A stretch of 64,000 nucleotides of DNA, taken from contig CM046832.1 of NCBI GenBank assembly GCA_025618425.1, positions 60,601,087 through 60,665,086 on the forward strand, read 5' to 3'. Below, in pieces: positions 23,601 to 34,781 of this stretch. Positions within the stretch are counted from its first letter, which is position 1, and each line of letters opens with the position of its first letter. Both the position numbers and the translations under genes were made by a program. Source of the stretch: Heliocidaris tuberculata (lineage: Eukaryota; Echinodermata; Echinoidea; Camarodonta; Echinometridae). A model generated the notes under the pieces. It did no database searches and had not been told where the DNA came from. It saw nothing but the letters and a program-made list of their open reading frames with translations.

Positions 23601-25152
23601 AGGAAATGGAAATTCATGATTTTGTAGTACATGTCAAATGGGAGAGGACCTCGCAAGATACATCACAGAGTTGCCAATTTGTGTTTGATTGATTACAACT
23701 TTGAAAATTCATAGCTTTCTTATTTATTATCAGATTTTGCTCAAACTTTCTTTGATCTGTTTCGTAAGTTTTTCTACTCCTTTTAAAACCAACTTTATGT
23801 CAGGGTAGACTTCCCTTTTAAGGAAACAGGCTTTGTGAAGGATTTTGTAAATAATTAGACAAATTTATGAAATCTAGTATTCTATATTAACAACCCTTTT
23901 CTATGATATGCATAACCTGCTTTATCCTTAGTGATATATTGTATATTTAAATCAATTCTTCCTGTTTTCCTTCTGCTCCTTAAAATAGGGTAAATTTGAA
24001 GCGCATCCAAGCAGAAGGTGGCTTAATGGATTCCTCAAGGATCGTAGACACCCTGAGACAGCAAAGACATCACCATCATCTCAGGACCTTCACACATCAT
24101 CTCAGGATGACCAAGAGGTCAACAGTGAGGAGAGGCACTCTCACGATGACAGCAATATTGACATAGAAGATATGCCATCAAAGGATAATCTATTTGTGGA
24201 TAGTTTTCGCTACTTCCATCCAAACCGTGAGAATGCATTTACGTGTTGGTCCACTCTGACAGGAGCTCGCCAGACAAACTATGGTACCAGGATTGATTAC
24301 ATCATTGGTGATGAGCGGTTGTGTGTTGAGGAGTTCACTGAATGCGACATCATGCCAGACTTTGAAGGATCAGACCACTGTCCTGTCAAGGCCACACTTA
24401 AAGGGGATTCCTCCCCAGCTGAGCAGCTGCATCCCATGTGTGCCAAGCTCATGCCAGAGGTTGCAGGGAAGCAGCAGAAACTGTCCAACTTCTTCCAGAA
24501 GGTGTCACCTTCCAAGAAGCTTGAGGTGCATGAAAAGGCAATCTCAGGTGAGAGTAACCTAGGAGGTGGGTCTAGACTCAACCTTGGTAAGCGGGCAGGA
24601 CAGTCTTTGGTGGGTAATGCAAGCAAGAGAGCCAAGACTGACAGTAAGGTGGCCAAGATAGGAAATATAGCGAGCTTCTTCAAGAAGAAGGCAGATGCAA
24701 AACTCAGAAGTCAGACTGACCTTGAAATCCATCAGTCGTCCTTTAGCTTGTCTGATGCCAGTTGGCAAAACAGTCAAGGAAGTGAAGGAGACATCAATGA
24801 CAGTACTGACTCCCAATGTAGTCTCAAAGAGATTCCTGCTGACAGTGGCATCTCCGGTTCTGATCCCACAGTGTCCAGTGCATCCCAGATCAAGGAGACC
24901 ACTCCGGAGCTTGCTGAAGAAAACCCCAAGCTCAAGGCCAAACAGCAACTCTCATCAGCATGGAAGAACCTCTTCAAAGGTCCCCCATCCCCTCCCAACT
25001 GCAGAGGACACCAAGAGCCCTGCCTGTTACGGACAGTCAAGAAACCTGGACCAAACTTGGGGAAGCAGTTCTTTGTGTGCAAAAGACCAGAGGGCCACAA
25101 GAACAACCCTGATGCTAGGTGTAATCACTTTCAATGGGTCTCTAAAAGATGA
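17615..25152 (+). CDS. APEX2: APEX2, DNA-(apurinic/apyrimidinic site) endonuclease 2 (complete, six exons)
   Basis: Coding exons are 17615-17729, 19085-19168, 19939-20125, 21661-21807, 22705-22777 and 23989-25152. All introns are GT-AG and all phases match, giving 1770 nt and 589 residues (human ~518). APEX2 is a nuclear, partly mitochondrial exonuclease III-family enzyme with 3'-5' exonuclease and 3'-phosphodiesterase activity and weak AP endonuclease activity, acting in base excision repair and ATR-Chk1 signalling. Visible metal and catalytic residues are WNING (N7), LQETK (E34), NVYCP (Y144), GDVN (D185, N187) and GSDHCPV (D331, H332). A PIP box QQKLSNFF spans residues 364-371, and a second PIP-like IGNIASFF spans 426-433. 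A C-terminal GRF zinc finger has likely ligands C540, H543, C566 and C580 and contains the family string RTVKKPGPNLGKQFF. Residues ~221-270 form an acidic, Ser-rich insertion not seen in the human enzyme. Start M1 was chosen at MKVLTWNING by family homology. Starts at 17525 or 17555 would add 30 or 20 residues. Confidence 0.97.
18291..18870. mobile_element. Foldback TTAA element in APEX2 intron 1
   Basis: It begins GGGAGAATGAAACCCTGGGG after TTAA (18287-18290) and ends CACAGGGTTTCATTCTCCTT; the right TTAA is degraded. The arms include CTTTCTATGGCGATCCTCAA mirrored by TTGAGGATCGCCATAGAAAG. Same family as 48721-49487. Confidence 0.8.
20702..21303. mobile_element. ~602-bp foldback TTAA element in APEX2 intron 3
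   Basis: TTAA at 20698-20701 and 21304-21307 bounds AAGGCCAAGTCCACATTAAT and its mirror ATTAGTGCGGATTTGGCCT. Internal arms face each other (GAGTGAACCAATGATGTCAC against GTGACATCATCGGTTCACTC). No open frame is present. Confidence 0.85.
21945..22142. mobile_element. Element fragment with internal TTAGGG-like repeats (APEX2 intron 4)
   Basis: It contains CATTTGCTCCAGGGAAATTTG, then GGTTTAGGGTTAGGGTTAGT (22036-22056), then GAGCAATTGTC and a GTGTCGTAAAACC tail. The same components in opposite orientation occur at 22898-23042. The telomere-like units are internal to the element and do not mark a chromosome end. Confidence 0.5.
22898..23042. mobile_element. 145-bp MITE with GACAATTGCTCC inverted ends (APEX2 intron 5)
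   Basis: GACAATTGCTCC (22898-22909) and GGAGCAATTGTC (23031-23042) are perfect 12-bp inverted ends. Inside is CCTAACCCTAACCCTA, the complement of the repeat in the 21945 copy. Confidence 0.65.
23293..23817. mobile_element. 525-bp foldback TTAA element in APEX2 intron 5
   Basis: TTAA at 23289-23292 and 23818-23821 bounds ends related to GAAGTCCACCCTGGTA and CAGGGTAGACTTCCC. Arms TTGGCAACTCTGTGACATAT and ACATCACAGAGTTGCCAA face each other. It is the uninterrupted relative of the element at 7747-8893. Confidence 0.8.
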
Positions 25153-25254
25153 TCTTTAAAGATATGTGATTATTTTTATAACCGCTGCATTTTTCATTCA
25201 AATCTGGGACATGTTAGTTAATATCTACCTATTTTTGCATTTCAGTGGATTAAT

Positions 25255-25463
25255 GATATAACTGATGATTTATTTTACCTGGCTGCTAAGAAGTATATGT
25301 TTGTAGGTAAGCAACCAGGGAGATATATGGCTTTGAGTCCTATCTGAGGGACTTGATAATGAAGATTAATGCTTTGCCCAAGAGCAGTAGCGCATCAACA
25401 TGGTTTCGACCACAGGCCCCCCTGGATATGAGACCACTGCTCTACCACTGAGCGCCATCATGC
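25255..25463 (-). mobile_element. tRNA-derived SINE
   Basis: On the minus strand an A box-like TGGCGCTCAGTGG (25445-25457) is followed about 35 bases later by a B box-like GGTCGAAACC (25402-25411), the internal promoter layout of a tRNA. A non-tRNA body follows (TTGGGCAAAGCATTAATCTT). No closed tRNA cloverleaf or anticodon stem is evident, so this is a retroposon rather than a working tRNA gene. Confidence 0.7.
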
Positions 25464-25910
25464 CTTTAAGATCATATTTCCTGGTTGTGAGACAGTTAAA
25501 TCATGCCAATTTAAACTTGAAAAGTGATTGCTTATACAGCACATAAATAAGCAGAAAATACAAAACCAAATACAGGTCTAAAATTTCTAAACAGTAATAA
25601 ATTAAGGGCTCGATGGCAACCAAAGTTGACTGATTTTTATAGTTTTGGCTGCCTGTAGTTGAAGTTTGAAAGAGAACAAAAATAGAGATTTTAAAGAGAT
25701 TAATACCACAGAATTTTAGTGTTATCTAGCATCATTATATGATATAAAAGGTTCTTTCTATGCGCAATATTTCTCTCATTTGTATTCTTTTGTGAGCCAA
25801 AAATCATATTCTCTATTTACAATGGTGTGTGTCTGTTTGCAGGGCATTATTATGTTTTGCACTGATATTTTCATAATTAAATTAAATCAGTTTCCCATTT
25901 CCTTTTCATA

Positions 25911-26000
25911 AATAGGATCATTTCGTTTTATTTGTAATTCTGCAACATATGAATAAAGTCAATAAACGAAATGATCCTATTCATATGTTGCAGAATTACA
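25911..26000. repeat. Interleaved double inverted repeat (a-b-a'-b' order)
   Basis: Segment a (25911-25932, AATAGGATCATTTCGTTTTA) pairs with a' (25961-25981). Segment b (25933-25955, TGTAATTCTGCAACATATGA) pairs perfectly with b' (25978-26000). The pairs are interleaved and a' and b' overlap by four bases, so both hairpins cannot form together without a pseudoknot. Confidence 0.9.
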
Positions 26001-27002
26001 GTGGTTTAGAATAAAGCAGTAGAGACTTAGCGTTTCATACGCCAATGTATTAAGTTAAACCTAAGCCCTCTTTCATTAAAGTTGTTATCAGTAACAACTG
26101 CCAAAGGTCTATAACAAATTTGCTCTCAGCCAATCGGATTCAAGGATTTCAGTAGCTTATAACAGTTTGTTCAACTTGTTTAATATTGATAACCAGTTTT
26201 ATGATTCTGAAACAGAGCCCAGGTTTAACTAAGTCCACCTTTATGAATATCAGCCACTAAGTTTGTCATCTATAATAAAGCATGAGCAATGCTCCCTAGA
26301 ATGAAATTCTACTATTTATTTAGAATAAAATTAAACCTTCAAACTTTATGTTGTCATGATTCTATTTAAAAAAATTCAAGATGAGCTATCTCTTCTAGGG
26401 CATACAGTGAAGTAATAGAAGCAGGAAATACATGTAGGAGCACAGTGAAATTTTATGAACATTATGTAGCCAAAATGAGGCATTTTAATGAACAGAAATA
26501 AGGTTTATGAACAAACAATATGTATGTTTATATAAAAATTGTGATAATATTGCAATAACTTTTAGCACAAGTAAGGTAAGAAACAATCAATTTCCCTGCA
26601 ATTGAAGGATATATACTTTTATAGGTATCAATCATTTTATCAATATTAACAAGAACCCTAAAGTCATGTGAGTTTATAATGCTATGTCTTGTTTTCTTTT
26701 GTCAACTAATAATCTGTACTTTTGAAAACATAATGCCCAGACAGTTCCAGTAAATCAGTTAATGATTAGGTGTACATCTCCTTGTGAAGTAACCATATAC
26801 ATGCATATGTATAGTGAAGAATATGCGATATATACTTGCTCTGTCAAGTCATCACCCCCGACATAGAGAAGCCTGCTTTTTACCCTGTTTAGTATCCAAT
26901 TTGTAAAAGAAATTGATGTCGTTACATCAGCTCTTACAAAAAAATAGAGGATGACTTTATCTATTTGCATTCATTATTTACCTTTTTAAACTTGTATTTC
27001 AG

Positions 27003-27207
27003 TACTGTATTAGCCATTATTTTTGTGAGGTTTTATTTTTCGTGAATTTTGCACATAGTTGTAGGGTTGCAAATTTAGTAAATGTGAAAATGAGCTGGCA
27101 TTCTGTGCAAACATGAATTTTAAGTAGCCTGTGTAAATTGTCGCAAAAATGTCTGTCCCTGTCTTCTGCGAAAATATCTTTGTGAAAAATATCAGCTTAT
27201 ACAGTAT
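27003..27207. mobile_element. TACTGTA-ended MITE copy
   Basis: The ends TACTGTATTAGCC and GCTTATACAGTA are inverted. The interior has TTTTTCGTGAATTTTGC and CTGCGAAAATATC words typical of the copies at 2773 and 6518. Confidence 0.6.
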
Positions 27208-29339
27208 ACTTGATTTCATTCTCCCATGGATCCATCAAAAATTGTACTGAAGTTTTGAATTATGCCTTAATCTTTCTTGTTCTACTGATCAACCAGACTT
27301 CATTATATATATAACAACTTGAATGCAAATTATAATGAGATGTTTGTTTAAGAAAGTAATAAAAAGTGAAACTGCTCCACTTATCACAAATTCCAATCAT
27401 AATGAAGTGTTTTCATAGGTACATGTACTTACATCGTGACTTTTCCAGTGATAGTCAAACATCCCAGAAATCAACTCTCAGAATAGTATTTATCACTTAG
27501 ACTCTCCTGTATAAACTATTCAGTGTTGGCTTATCCAACACGTACAGACAATGCTTATTAATTTATTTAACACTTATTACCACAATTAGCGTAGTACAGG
27601 CATGTTACATAAATTATACAGTATAATATATAGTGAATAAATAGCACACAAATGATTATATGGCATCACACGTATGGAGCACAAGAACTTACATTTACAA
27701 AAACACCCAAAAAAAATATGAAAAACACTTTTCAGCCTGGAAGCTAGACTCCTGTCGCCATGGCACAGGAAACCGTCTTGAGGATATCCCCAAGGATGTG
27801 TTGGAAGCAGACTCTTGTACAAACTCTTGTAAGGAAAAATATACCAGCTTATTGTCAGACTCAGACATGAAGACCAGATTAATATTGCCATAAGTAATAC
27901 ATGGTCACATTTCAATATTTATATGCAATGACAAGATTTTTTTGTTTTCTTCCAAAAGTGAAACTCCAAAGCTCTCATGGTTATTGGCCTACTTGTAAAA
28001 TGAAGATAGTAAATGTTTGAATACAGTATAAAAAACTGTTAAAATTATCAAAACTATAAAGTTTTAATTCTGGTCATTTACATATACCATTTGTAGGAAA
28101 GCAGTATAAGTGGAATGTGTCTTCCTGTGGCATTTTAAAGTGTTGTGAAAGGAGGTATTAGTATTCAAGATGTCAATAGTCTGGCACACTTATTTCACTG
28201 TAGATAATACAAGTATACTGCAATCTATTTTGTCATTATTGGTTGTAATTTCACTTTTAAGAAGAAAACATGGCACATTAAATACAGTCTTAAATTGGTA
28301 CATGTGCATGATATAACTATGGCACAACACAGACCTGAAATGCTATCGAGATAACTTAATAATGCAAAATTCACCTTTAGCACTTAAATCATAGGTTTAT
28401 TTAAAACTAGGCATTACTCCGACTAGGTATTGGGTACCAGAAAACAAGATGAAGTGATGAACAGAAACAAAAATGGGAAAAGTGCTTTTACATAACTTTG
28501 TCCAAGAAATGAAGCAGACTCTTTTTATCTGAATGAACAAAAATAAAAAGGGACTGCATCATTCCTGGGAAGAAAAAAATATGCCATGAAATGCTTTTTC
28601 ATGTTTTTCTTATCACCTAAATGTTTCTATTCACCCCCATTTTATGGTAACAATTTAATTCCAATGTATTCCATTTATCTCCTTAAATGAGTGAGGCCAA
28701 CCCAGTATATCCCTTTTATTGTCCTTTTATTCTCTGAATTAAGACCTTGAAGAAATAATGATGAAGATGTCACTTTTGGACCTTTAACATGAAGCCAGTA
28801 AAAACATCCATACATCATGAATTATTCCTTTCTTTCTTTTAAAACATTAAAGTTGCAACATGCATGTAAAACAAAATATGTACAAAACCTTTTTTGCAGT
28901 GCAACCTTACAAAGCAATACTTTTCATGATTATTACATATGGAACAAAATAACAAAATTATAATTTTTTAAAAATTAGAGTAAAAGTTAGTACTGAGGTC
29001 TTTCAATGCTGCATCTGCATACTTTGGGCAAGATAATTGCGTTTTGTATCAGCTCTTCTTGCTCAAGACGAGTTGGCTGGAAATAAAAACCTGTGGTGGG
29101 TGTAGCATGCCACACTGAGATGTCTTGAGCCTTTGAAGCTTGTCGAGTTCAGTCACCAAGCAGCCTCGTCAAACTAATCAGAAATGAGTTAGACAAAAAA
29201 ATAGAAATTGATTAAAACATTACCTTCTATTTTATTTCATTTTTATAATTCCTGTCAAATCTGCACAGTTGATATCAAGTAAAACAAAATTTTATATCAA
29301 TGCAGTAAATAGAATTGGTGTATTTCCTCTGAATTAGTA

Positions 29340-29575
29340 TACTGTAAAACAGGGTGAATGGGGACAAATGGAATGAATAGGAATGAAAATTGAAAGGGTA
29401 TTTTGACATATTTTTTATCTCCAGAGGTGATGCTGACCCTATTTCTTTTATGCATTATAAATAAAATAATGAAAATGGTCTGCTTCAATACTTGGAAAAA
29501 TATTTTGTAATAAGGAAGCTTTTCAAATTTTTGTTCCTATTCACCCGGTGTTCCTATTCACCCTGTTTTACAGTA
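29340..29575. mobile_element. 236-bp MITE with TACTGTAAAACAGGGTGAAT ends
   Basis: TACTGTAAAACAGGGTGAAT at the left is mirrored by ATTCACCCTGTTTTACAGTA at the right, a perfect 20-bp inverted repeat. A second inner TTCCTATTCACCCGG occurs just inside the right end. The shared TACTGTAAAAC tip links it to the 2773 family. Confidence 0.8.
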
Positions 29576-29930
29576 CCTTGTCTTTAATCACATTACGTTC
29601 TTCATACTTACTGATTTAAAAGTTTAATTTGACACTACCATGCCAAGAACAGGCATTACACATATCATTTTTTGAGAGACTTTTTTAAATTTCTTTTTCT
29701 TTTTCTTGATATAAACAGTATTCTTAAAATCACCTTCACAAATCGTTAATCTGAAGCACTTCCAGAGACTACGCCTGAGAATCTAAACGCCCTTATCTTA
29801 ATAAATTGCAATAATCCTCCTCACACTGCTTGCAATCTTTAGTTCATCTTCGTGATAGGCTGCATAGCCCTTTAAAGATTACCAGGGGAAGAAATTGTTT
29901 GGACTTTCAAGAAAGAACAGCATTTCTTTG

Positions 29931-30580
29931 TCAATAAATATTAGTTACGGTATTAAGATATGATCTGTTTAAACTGCCTACCGGACTGAAAGGTTTTAGG
30001 TCATTACCTCCTATTTGTTCCTCTGCTACCAGGTATGCTGGTGGTGCAGTACCTCGGAGTTGTTCCTCTGCCACTACATATTCGGGAGGTGCTGTGGGAA
30101 TGGCAATCTCATGGGTGAACATGTGCATCTGCATCTAAAAAGTCCACAAAAAAAAGAAAAAACATTTTTAACAGTTGTCAAATAAAAATGTGCTGGATGA
30201 TTTCATAAGGCTAGTTTGTTTATTTATTTTTTTTTTTCTGGGGGTTTTTTTCTGGGTTTTTTTTTTTTTTTTGTTTTTTGTTCTTTTGTTTGTTTGTAAA
30301 CCATCAGAAAGGGAATCAGTTTGCATTGTAAGCTTTTTGGGAGCAGCCAGTAGTGTATCATTTCAAGATATCTGAGTTTGTTAGTTTAGAATGCATGAAG
30401 GGTGGTAAAACAATGTATCAACGTAACATAACAAGCATTAAGAAAATCCCACATCTCTCCATCACTCTCTCTTTTTCTCATCCTCTTCTTTTTCATTTCC
30501 TGAATCTTTTTATCATCTCTCCTCTCTCTCTCAACACTCTTCCCTCTCCCTCCCTCCCTCTCTCTCTCTCTCTCCTCCCT

Positions 30581-30635
<55 letters not shown>

Positions 30636-33600
30636 TCCTTTCTATCTATATGTATCTGTCTTTCTTTCAGGCCTAGATGCATTTAAATAAAGCTGTCTAT
30701 CACTTGAAAGGGGAATGAATGTGAATGATTCAATAAAGAAAGGAGAAGATACATACAGCTGCTGCATCTGTGGTGGTGGCATTGGGGGTGGTGGTGGTGG
30801 TGGTGGTGGTGGGCACATGGGTGTTAACAGCTGCCCTAGGTTGAGGGGTAGGAACGGAGGACGTACGCCCCAGGGTCCTCCTGCAAAGTCCACAGAGACA
30901 CAGTCCAACCCCGATGGCCGCCGTGGTGAACTGAAGTGCAAATATGCCCAAGGTGCAAGCTTCCACAATCATCAGAGTCGGCTGGAGTACAGAAATTATT
31001 GTGCACATTTTTAAAAAGAAACACAATCCTTTCCCCGCCATTTGTTCCTTGATCATTTAAATTCATGTTCTAGAACTCTACGCCTTTTTACATAAATTAG
31101 ATGTTATTTTATAAGTCGATTGATTTTCTCTTTTTCTGTCTTGCTGTTACTGCTGCCTACTCTCTTTTTTCCCCTCAAATTGACTTTACGGCCTTGAAGA
31201 AATGAATGTATTGTTCATCCATAATCTACAGGTAAACTCATTTTGCTTGACTCATGCATTGTCTTTATACCTAACTTAAACAACTCGATTTTGGTTTCAT
31301 TCTCATTTTTGAAAAAAATAGTCTTATATGCCTATATCAAACTTCCTTTTGTATGTCAATTATTCCATCCATAATTCCTTTCCGAATGATAATATTAGAT
31401 CCTTTAATTAAGCTTTATGGTCCAATATAATCATATTTGGGCCAGCATGTTTTATCCTTATATAGGGTAGCCACAATGATGGGGGAAGGACGTCAATGCC
31501 ACCCCCCCCCCCCCCCAAAAAAAAAGAAATTTATAGGCATGCTATATACTGCTCAGTTATATAATCTTAAATGTTAAGGTACAGGTACTTCTGATTTGAC
31601 TTTTCACTAAATAATATCTTTCATTCATCCCTTTAAGCTGATTTAAGGGGCACGTGAAGGCCCTTGCCCTGCCCCCTCCCCTTTTCAAAATAATGCACAT
31701 ACCTTGTGTGCACAAATAACAATGCACACTCTTATTATGTTTTTGTGCCACCCCTTCAAAATTTTGCTCGTCAGAGGGTTTGGGGGGGGAATTGAGCACC
31801 TCCCCCCCCCCCCCCCCCCCCCCCCTCTTCACAAATCCTGCATTTGCCCCTGCCTTGTTCGTATTTAAAATGACCTACCCGTGTGGTATAGTGAGTGCAG
31901 AGGAGTGTTTTGGAGTCTCTGGTGTCGCAGTATGAATACCTTCCGTCAAGAGAGATAAGACGGGCATACAAGATAAGCAGAGCGGCAGCTAAACCAGTGG
32001 ACAACATGCAGGTCAGTAGGAACGTCGTGATCTGAAAAAAAAGTGATCAAATCATTGGGAAATAGAATGAATATTAAATGGACGAGAGAGAACGACGCGG
32101 GGAATGAAAATCACAAGATCTCATGTTATAAAAACAAAATACATTGCTAATATTACCAATAAGAGAGTCTTTTGCTTTTCCTTTATGGTAATTTAACGAG
32201 CATTATTGCTGGCCTAACTCTACGAGTCATGCACCTGTGACAGTCGTGTTGTATATAGGTTTGCAAGAATTACTTTTTTTAAGAGGGTGCGTTTATTAAG
32301 AAAGAAGACAACAGGACATCGGTATCTTTAAACATTTCATGTGGAGTGTGGACAGAAAGAGAAGGATTGTTTCTTGATTTTGTTGTGAAATTGCAAGCTT
32401 TCCCAAATCAAGAATCTAAAGGACTTAAACATGATGGACAATCATATCGAAGCAGTAGATGAATATAAATGATAGGGCAAATGTTATTATACATCATTTA
32501 TAATAAACAACAAATTGAACATGAGTCAATAATATTAAACTGCTTTGAATCGTTTCGATTATGTAACTCACCCCGCAAACCGTTTTCCGGACGGATACAA
32601 ATGCTGTGATGGCTGTCAAGAAGAACTGTAAACAAATTAAAATTGAAAGTCAAGGTTTCCTAAATTAACAGTGATATCTCCTTTTTGTGTGTCAAAAAAT
32701 GTTGGAGTTCTATATTGAGTCCCCTCAACGTTTTAAGAACGATTTCCGTCCATTGGCGGTGAATAAGAAAAGGAGGTAAAGATATAAAATATAACAAGAG
32801 AAGAATGATAAATTTTAGGAAGAAAGTAATGATGAAAGTATATAATAACGAAAGGAAAATGTTTGAATCCATAGCGGTATGTATTAAACTATGAATGAAA
32901 TTGAATTACTGACATTCGATAGAATTATCACAAAACAAAACAAATACAATCAAAGCAATCCAAGATGAGACGTATAGCATTTTACAAAGCACATCACGAC
33001 ACTGAACATAAGAAAATATTAAATAACTAAAAACATAACAAACAGTTGTGACTGTTCTGTTCAAATCTCTTTATTCTGGACCCCCCCCCCCCGTCCTATT
33101 CCTTTCGGTTAATTGCTGAAACAGCGTGATTCAGATCTAAACTACACCCCCCCCCCCCACACACACACACACACTCTCTCTCTCTCCCTCTCTCTCTAAT
33201 GAATTACTAAATGAATTTGATCGAGTTCTACAAACTGAACAATCAAAGAAACTCATTAAACTTTCACTTGAATCAATTATTGCTTACAATTATATTCGTA
33301 TCTTTTAACATGTAATTGAAACCTTACGAGTATTCCCAATGTCACACCTACATTCGCTTTCACAAATAACAGAGAGGTTGTTTTCGTCATCAGATCTCCC
33401 TCTTAATAAACTCTCGCTAAAACAGCGTCAATGCAGAGATTTAATTCACTGGAAAGTGATATCAAGACATATAATTATGTCTGCTCATTACATGAATCTC
33501 CTAACAAATAGAAGCACACAATTAAAAAAAAAATACGTTCTAGTTCTATTGTTCTTATAGTTGTTTCAGTTTCTCACCCAGTAAACTTTCTTTTCAGGAT

Positions 33601-34781
33601 ATTGCAGACCATTTTTCCGTAAAATAAGTTTGAATTTCATGGAATTTCACGAACAAAATACTGGCAGGTCGATTTTATCCGACAAACGATTGTCCTTTCC
33701 AAAAAGGTATTGTTTTTTTTTATTCCACAAATATATTCATTATAATTAATTCCGATAAATTATTATTATAAATTATAATGTGATTGATCATCATGATATA
33801 TATATCATAATTACATTTGACATAATTCATTCTACAGATTTAACACGAATGCAAATTAGTGTTCAACTTTGAACCTTATATGTAGGCCTATGCATGGTGT
33901 ATCAAATTTCTCTTCAAAATCATAAAGACGCGATACCCCTTCTTTTTAAAGGTTAATCATTGACGCTTCTACCGGAAGAATGCACTCCAAGTTCAATATT
34001 GCATCCCTAAAGTGCTTTTATTTGGGACATTTTCAGAGGACAGACTATACAGAGCATGTTCAACCTTTTTTTTTTTTCTAAACTTTTGTTAAAACCTTTC
34101 TTTCTCAGAGTATTTTACTCTATAACAACATTGTGAGAGCGTATCAGTGTGGCCAGCGAAAAAGTACTATTCTGCTAGGGAGAAGCGAAAACTCTGCAAA
34201 ATCAAAAATTTTACTGCGAAATCAAAATTTAGCTCAAAAATGCTCTGACAAGAAAAAAAAAAAAAAAAAAAAAAGGTTTAGTATTTTGGGGGGGAATTTT
34301 TTACTCAAAAATTCTCTGACAAAAAAAAAAAAAAAGGTTATTAGCATTTTGGGGGTGTATTTATACTCAAAAATTCTCTGACATGCCAAAAAAAAGAACC
34401 CCAAAACACCAGAATTATGCTAAAATTCTGCTAGATTTTGTCAAATTATATATGCCTAGCATAATGCTAGATGCTAAAGCGGTCAAAATTCTGCCAGAAA
34501 GCAGAATTCTGCCAACTCTGGCAACCTTGGAGCGTGTGGACATTACGATTTGTCTAAATGTTCTTCGTCTTTTAACATGTTTAAAGTTCTCTTACCAGAC
34601 TGCCGGACCAGATGGGTACCCCGTAGTACCTCAGGGAACCCTCGATGACGTAAGCGACCACACCCAGTGCGATAGTGGCAGTGGCACCAAGGAGCTGCAG
34701 CATCCCGATCGAGCAGGCACCAGCGTTGTTATAGTTCTCGTTTCGACGAGGTCGGGCACGGAGTACGATGTCGTTCGCCAT
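29931..34781 (-). CDS. Four-pass membrane protein, MS4A/CD20-like, with PPxY tail
   Basis: Five coding exons, all phase 0, are 34596-34781, 32572-32625, 31879-32031, 30757-30981 and 29931-30134, with GT-AG splice sites. They join to 273 residues. Predicted helices are ~24-46 (IGMLQLLGATATIALGVVAY), ~57-74 (SGSLFFLTAITAFVSV), ~82-104 (FLLTCMLSTGLAAALLILYA) and ~134-166 (LMIVEACTLGIFALQFTTAA). A YYGVPIWSG turn before helix 2 is typical of the MS4A/CD20-like fold. The second extracellular loop has two cysteines (YCDTRDSKTLLC). The cytoplasmic tail has an eight-Thr run and two PPxY motifs (PPEY 222-225, PPAY 237-240) within a duplicated TAPPxYxVAEEQ segment, potential NEDD4-type WW ligands. The role is unknown; the family includes receptors, channels and trafficking adaptors. 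A donor GGAG|GTAATG inside the last exon could give a shorter tail. Confidence 0.75.
30541..30632. repeat. (TC)n microsatellite with C run
   Basis: A CT-rich tract interrupted by a 10-C run lies in the last intron of the tetraspan gene. Open frames on both strands across it are low complexity. Confidence 0.95.
31801..31825. repeat. Poly-C tract
   Basis: About 24 consecutive C lie in the intron of the tetraspan gene; another C run lies at 31502-31516. Length is likely polymorphic and error-prone in assembly. Confidence 0.9.
34245..34382. repeat. Short tandem duplication with poly-A cores
   Basis: The unit GCTCTGACAAG-A(n)-GGTTTAGTATTTTGGGGGG-TTTACTCAAAAATT is followed by a second unit with the same order, period about 70 bases. 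A third partial TCTCTGACATGCC starts at 34375. It is upstream of the first exon of the tetraspan gene on the minus strand. Confidence 0.75.

Larger units (their letters stand above)
25153..29930. other. Interval between APEX2 and the tetraspan gene
   Basis: The two genes converge here, so 3' UTRs are expected. Several AATAAA signals occur on the plus strand, for example near 25953, but none can be assigned. The interval holds a SINE, a quasi-palindrome and two TACTGTA-ended elements, listed separately. The overlapping open frames at 27586-27915 lack recognisable domains and splice context. Confidence 0.6.

Noticed and set aside
24297..25159. Long open frames on both strands over the last APEX2 exon
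   Set aside because: Shadows of the APEX2 frame caused by its composition; only the APEX2 frame shows conserved motifs.
30353..30682. Leu/Ser- and Arg/Glu-rich frames on both strands
   Set aside because: Low-complexity translation of the (TC)n microsatellite in an intron.
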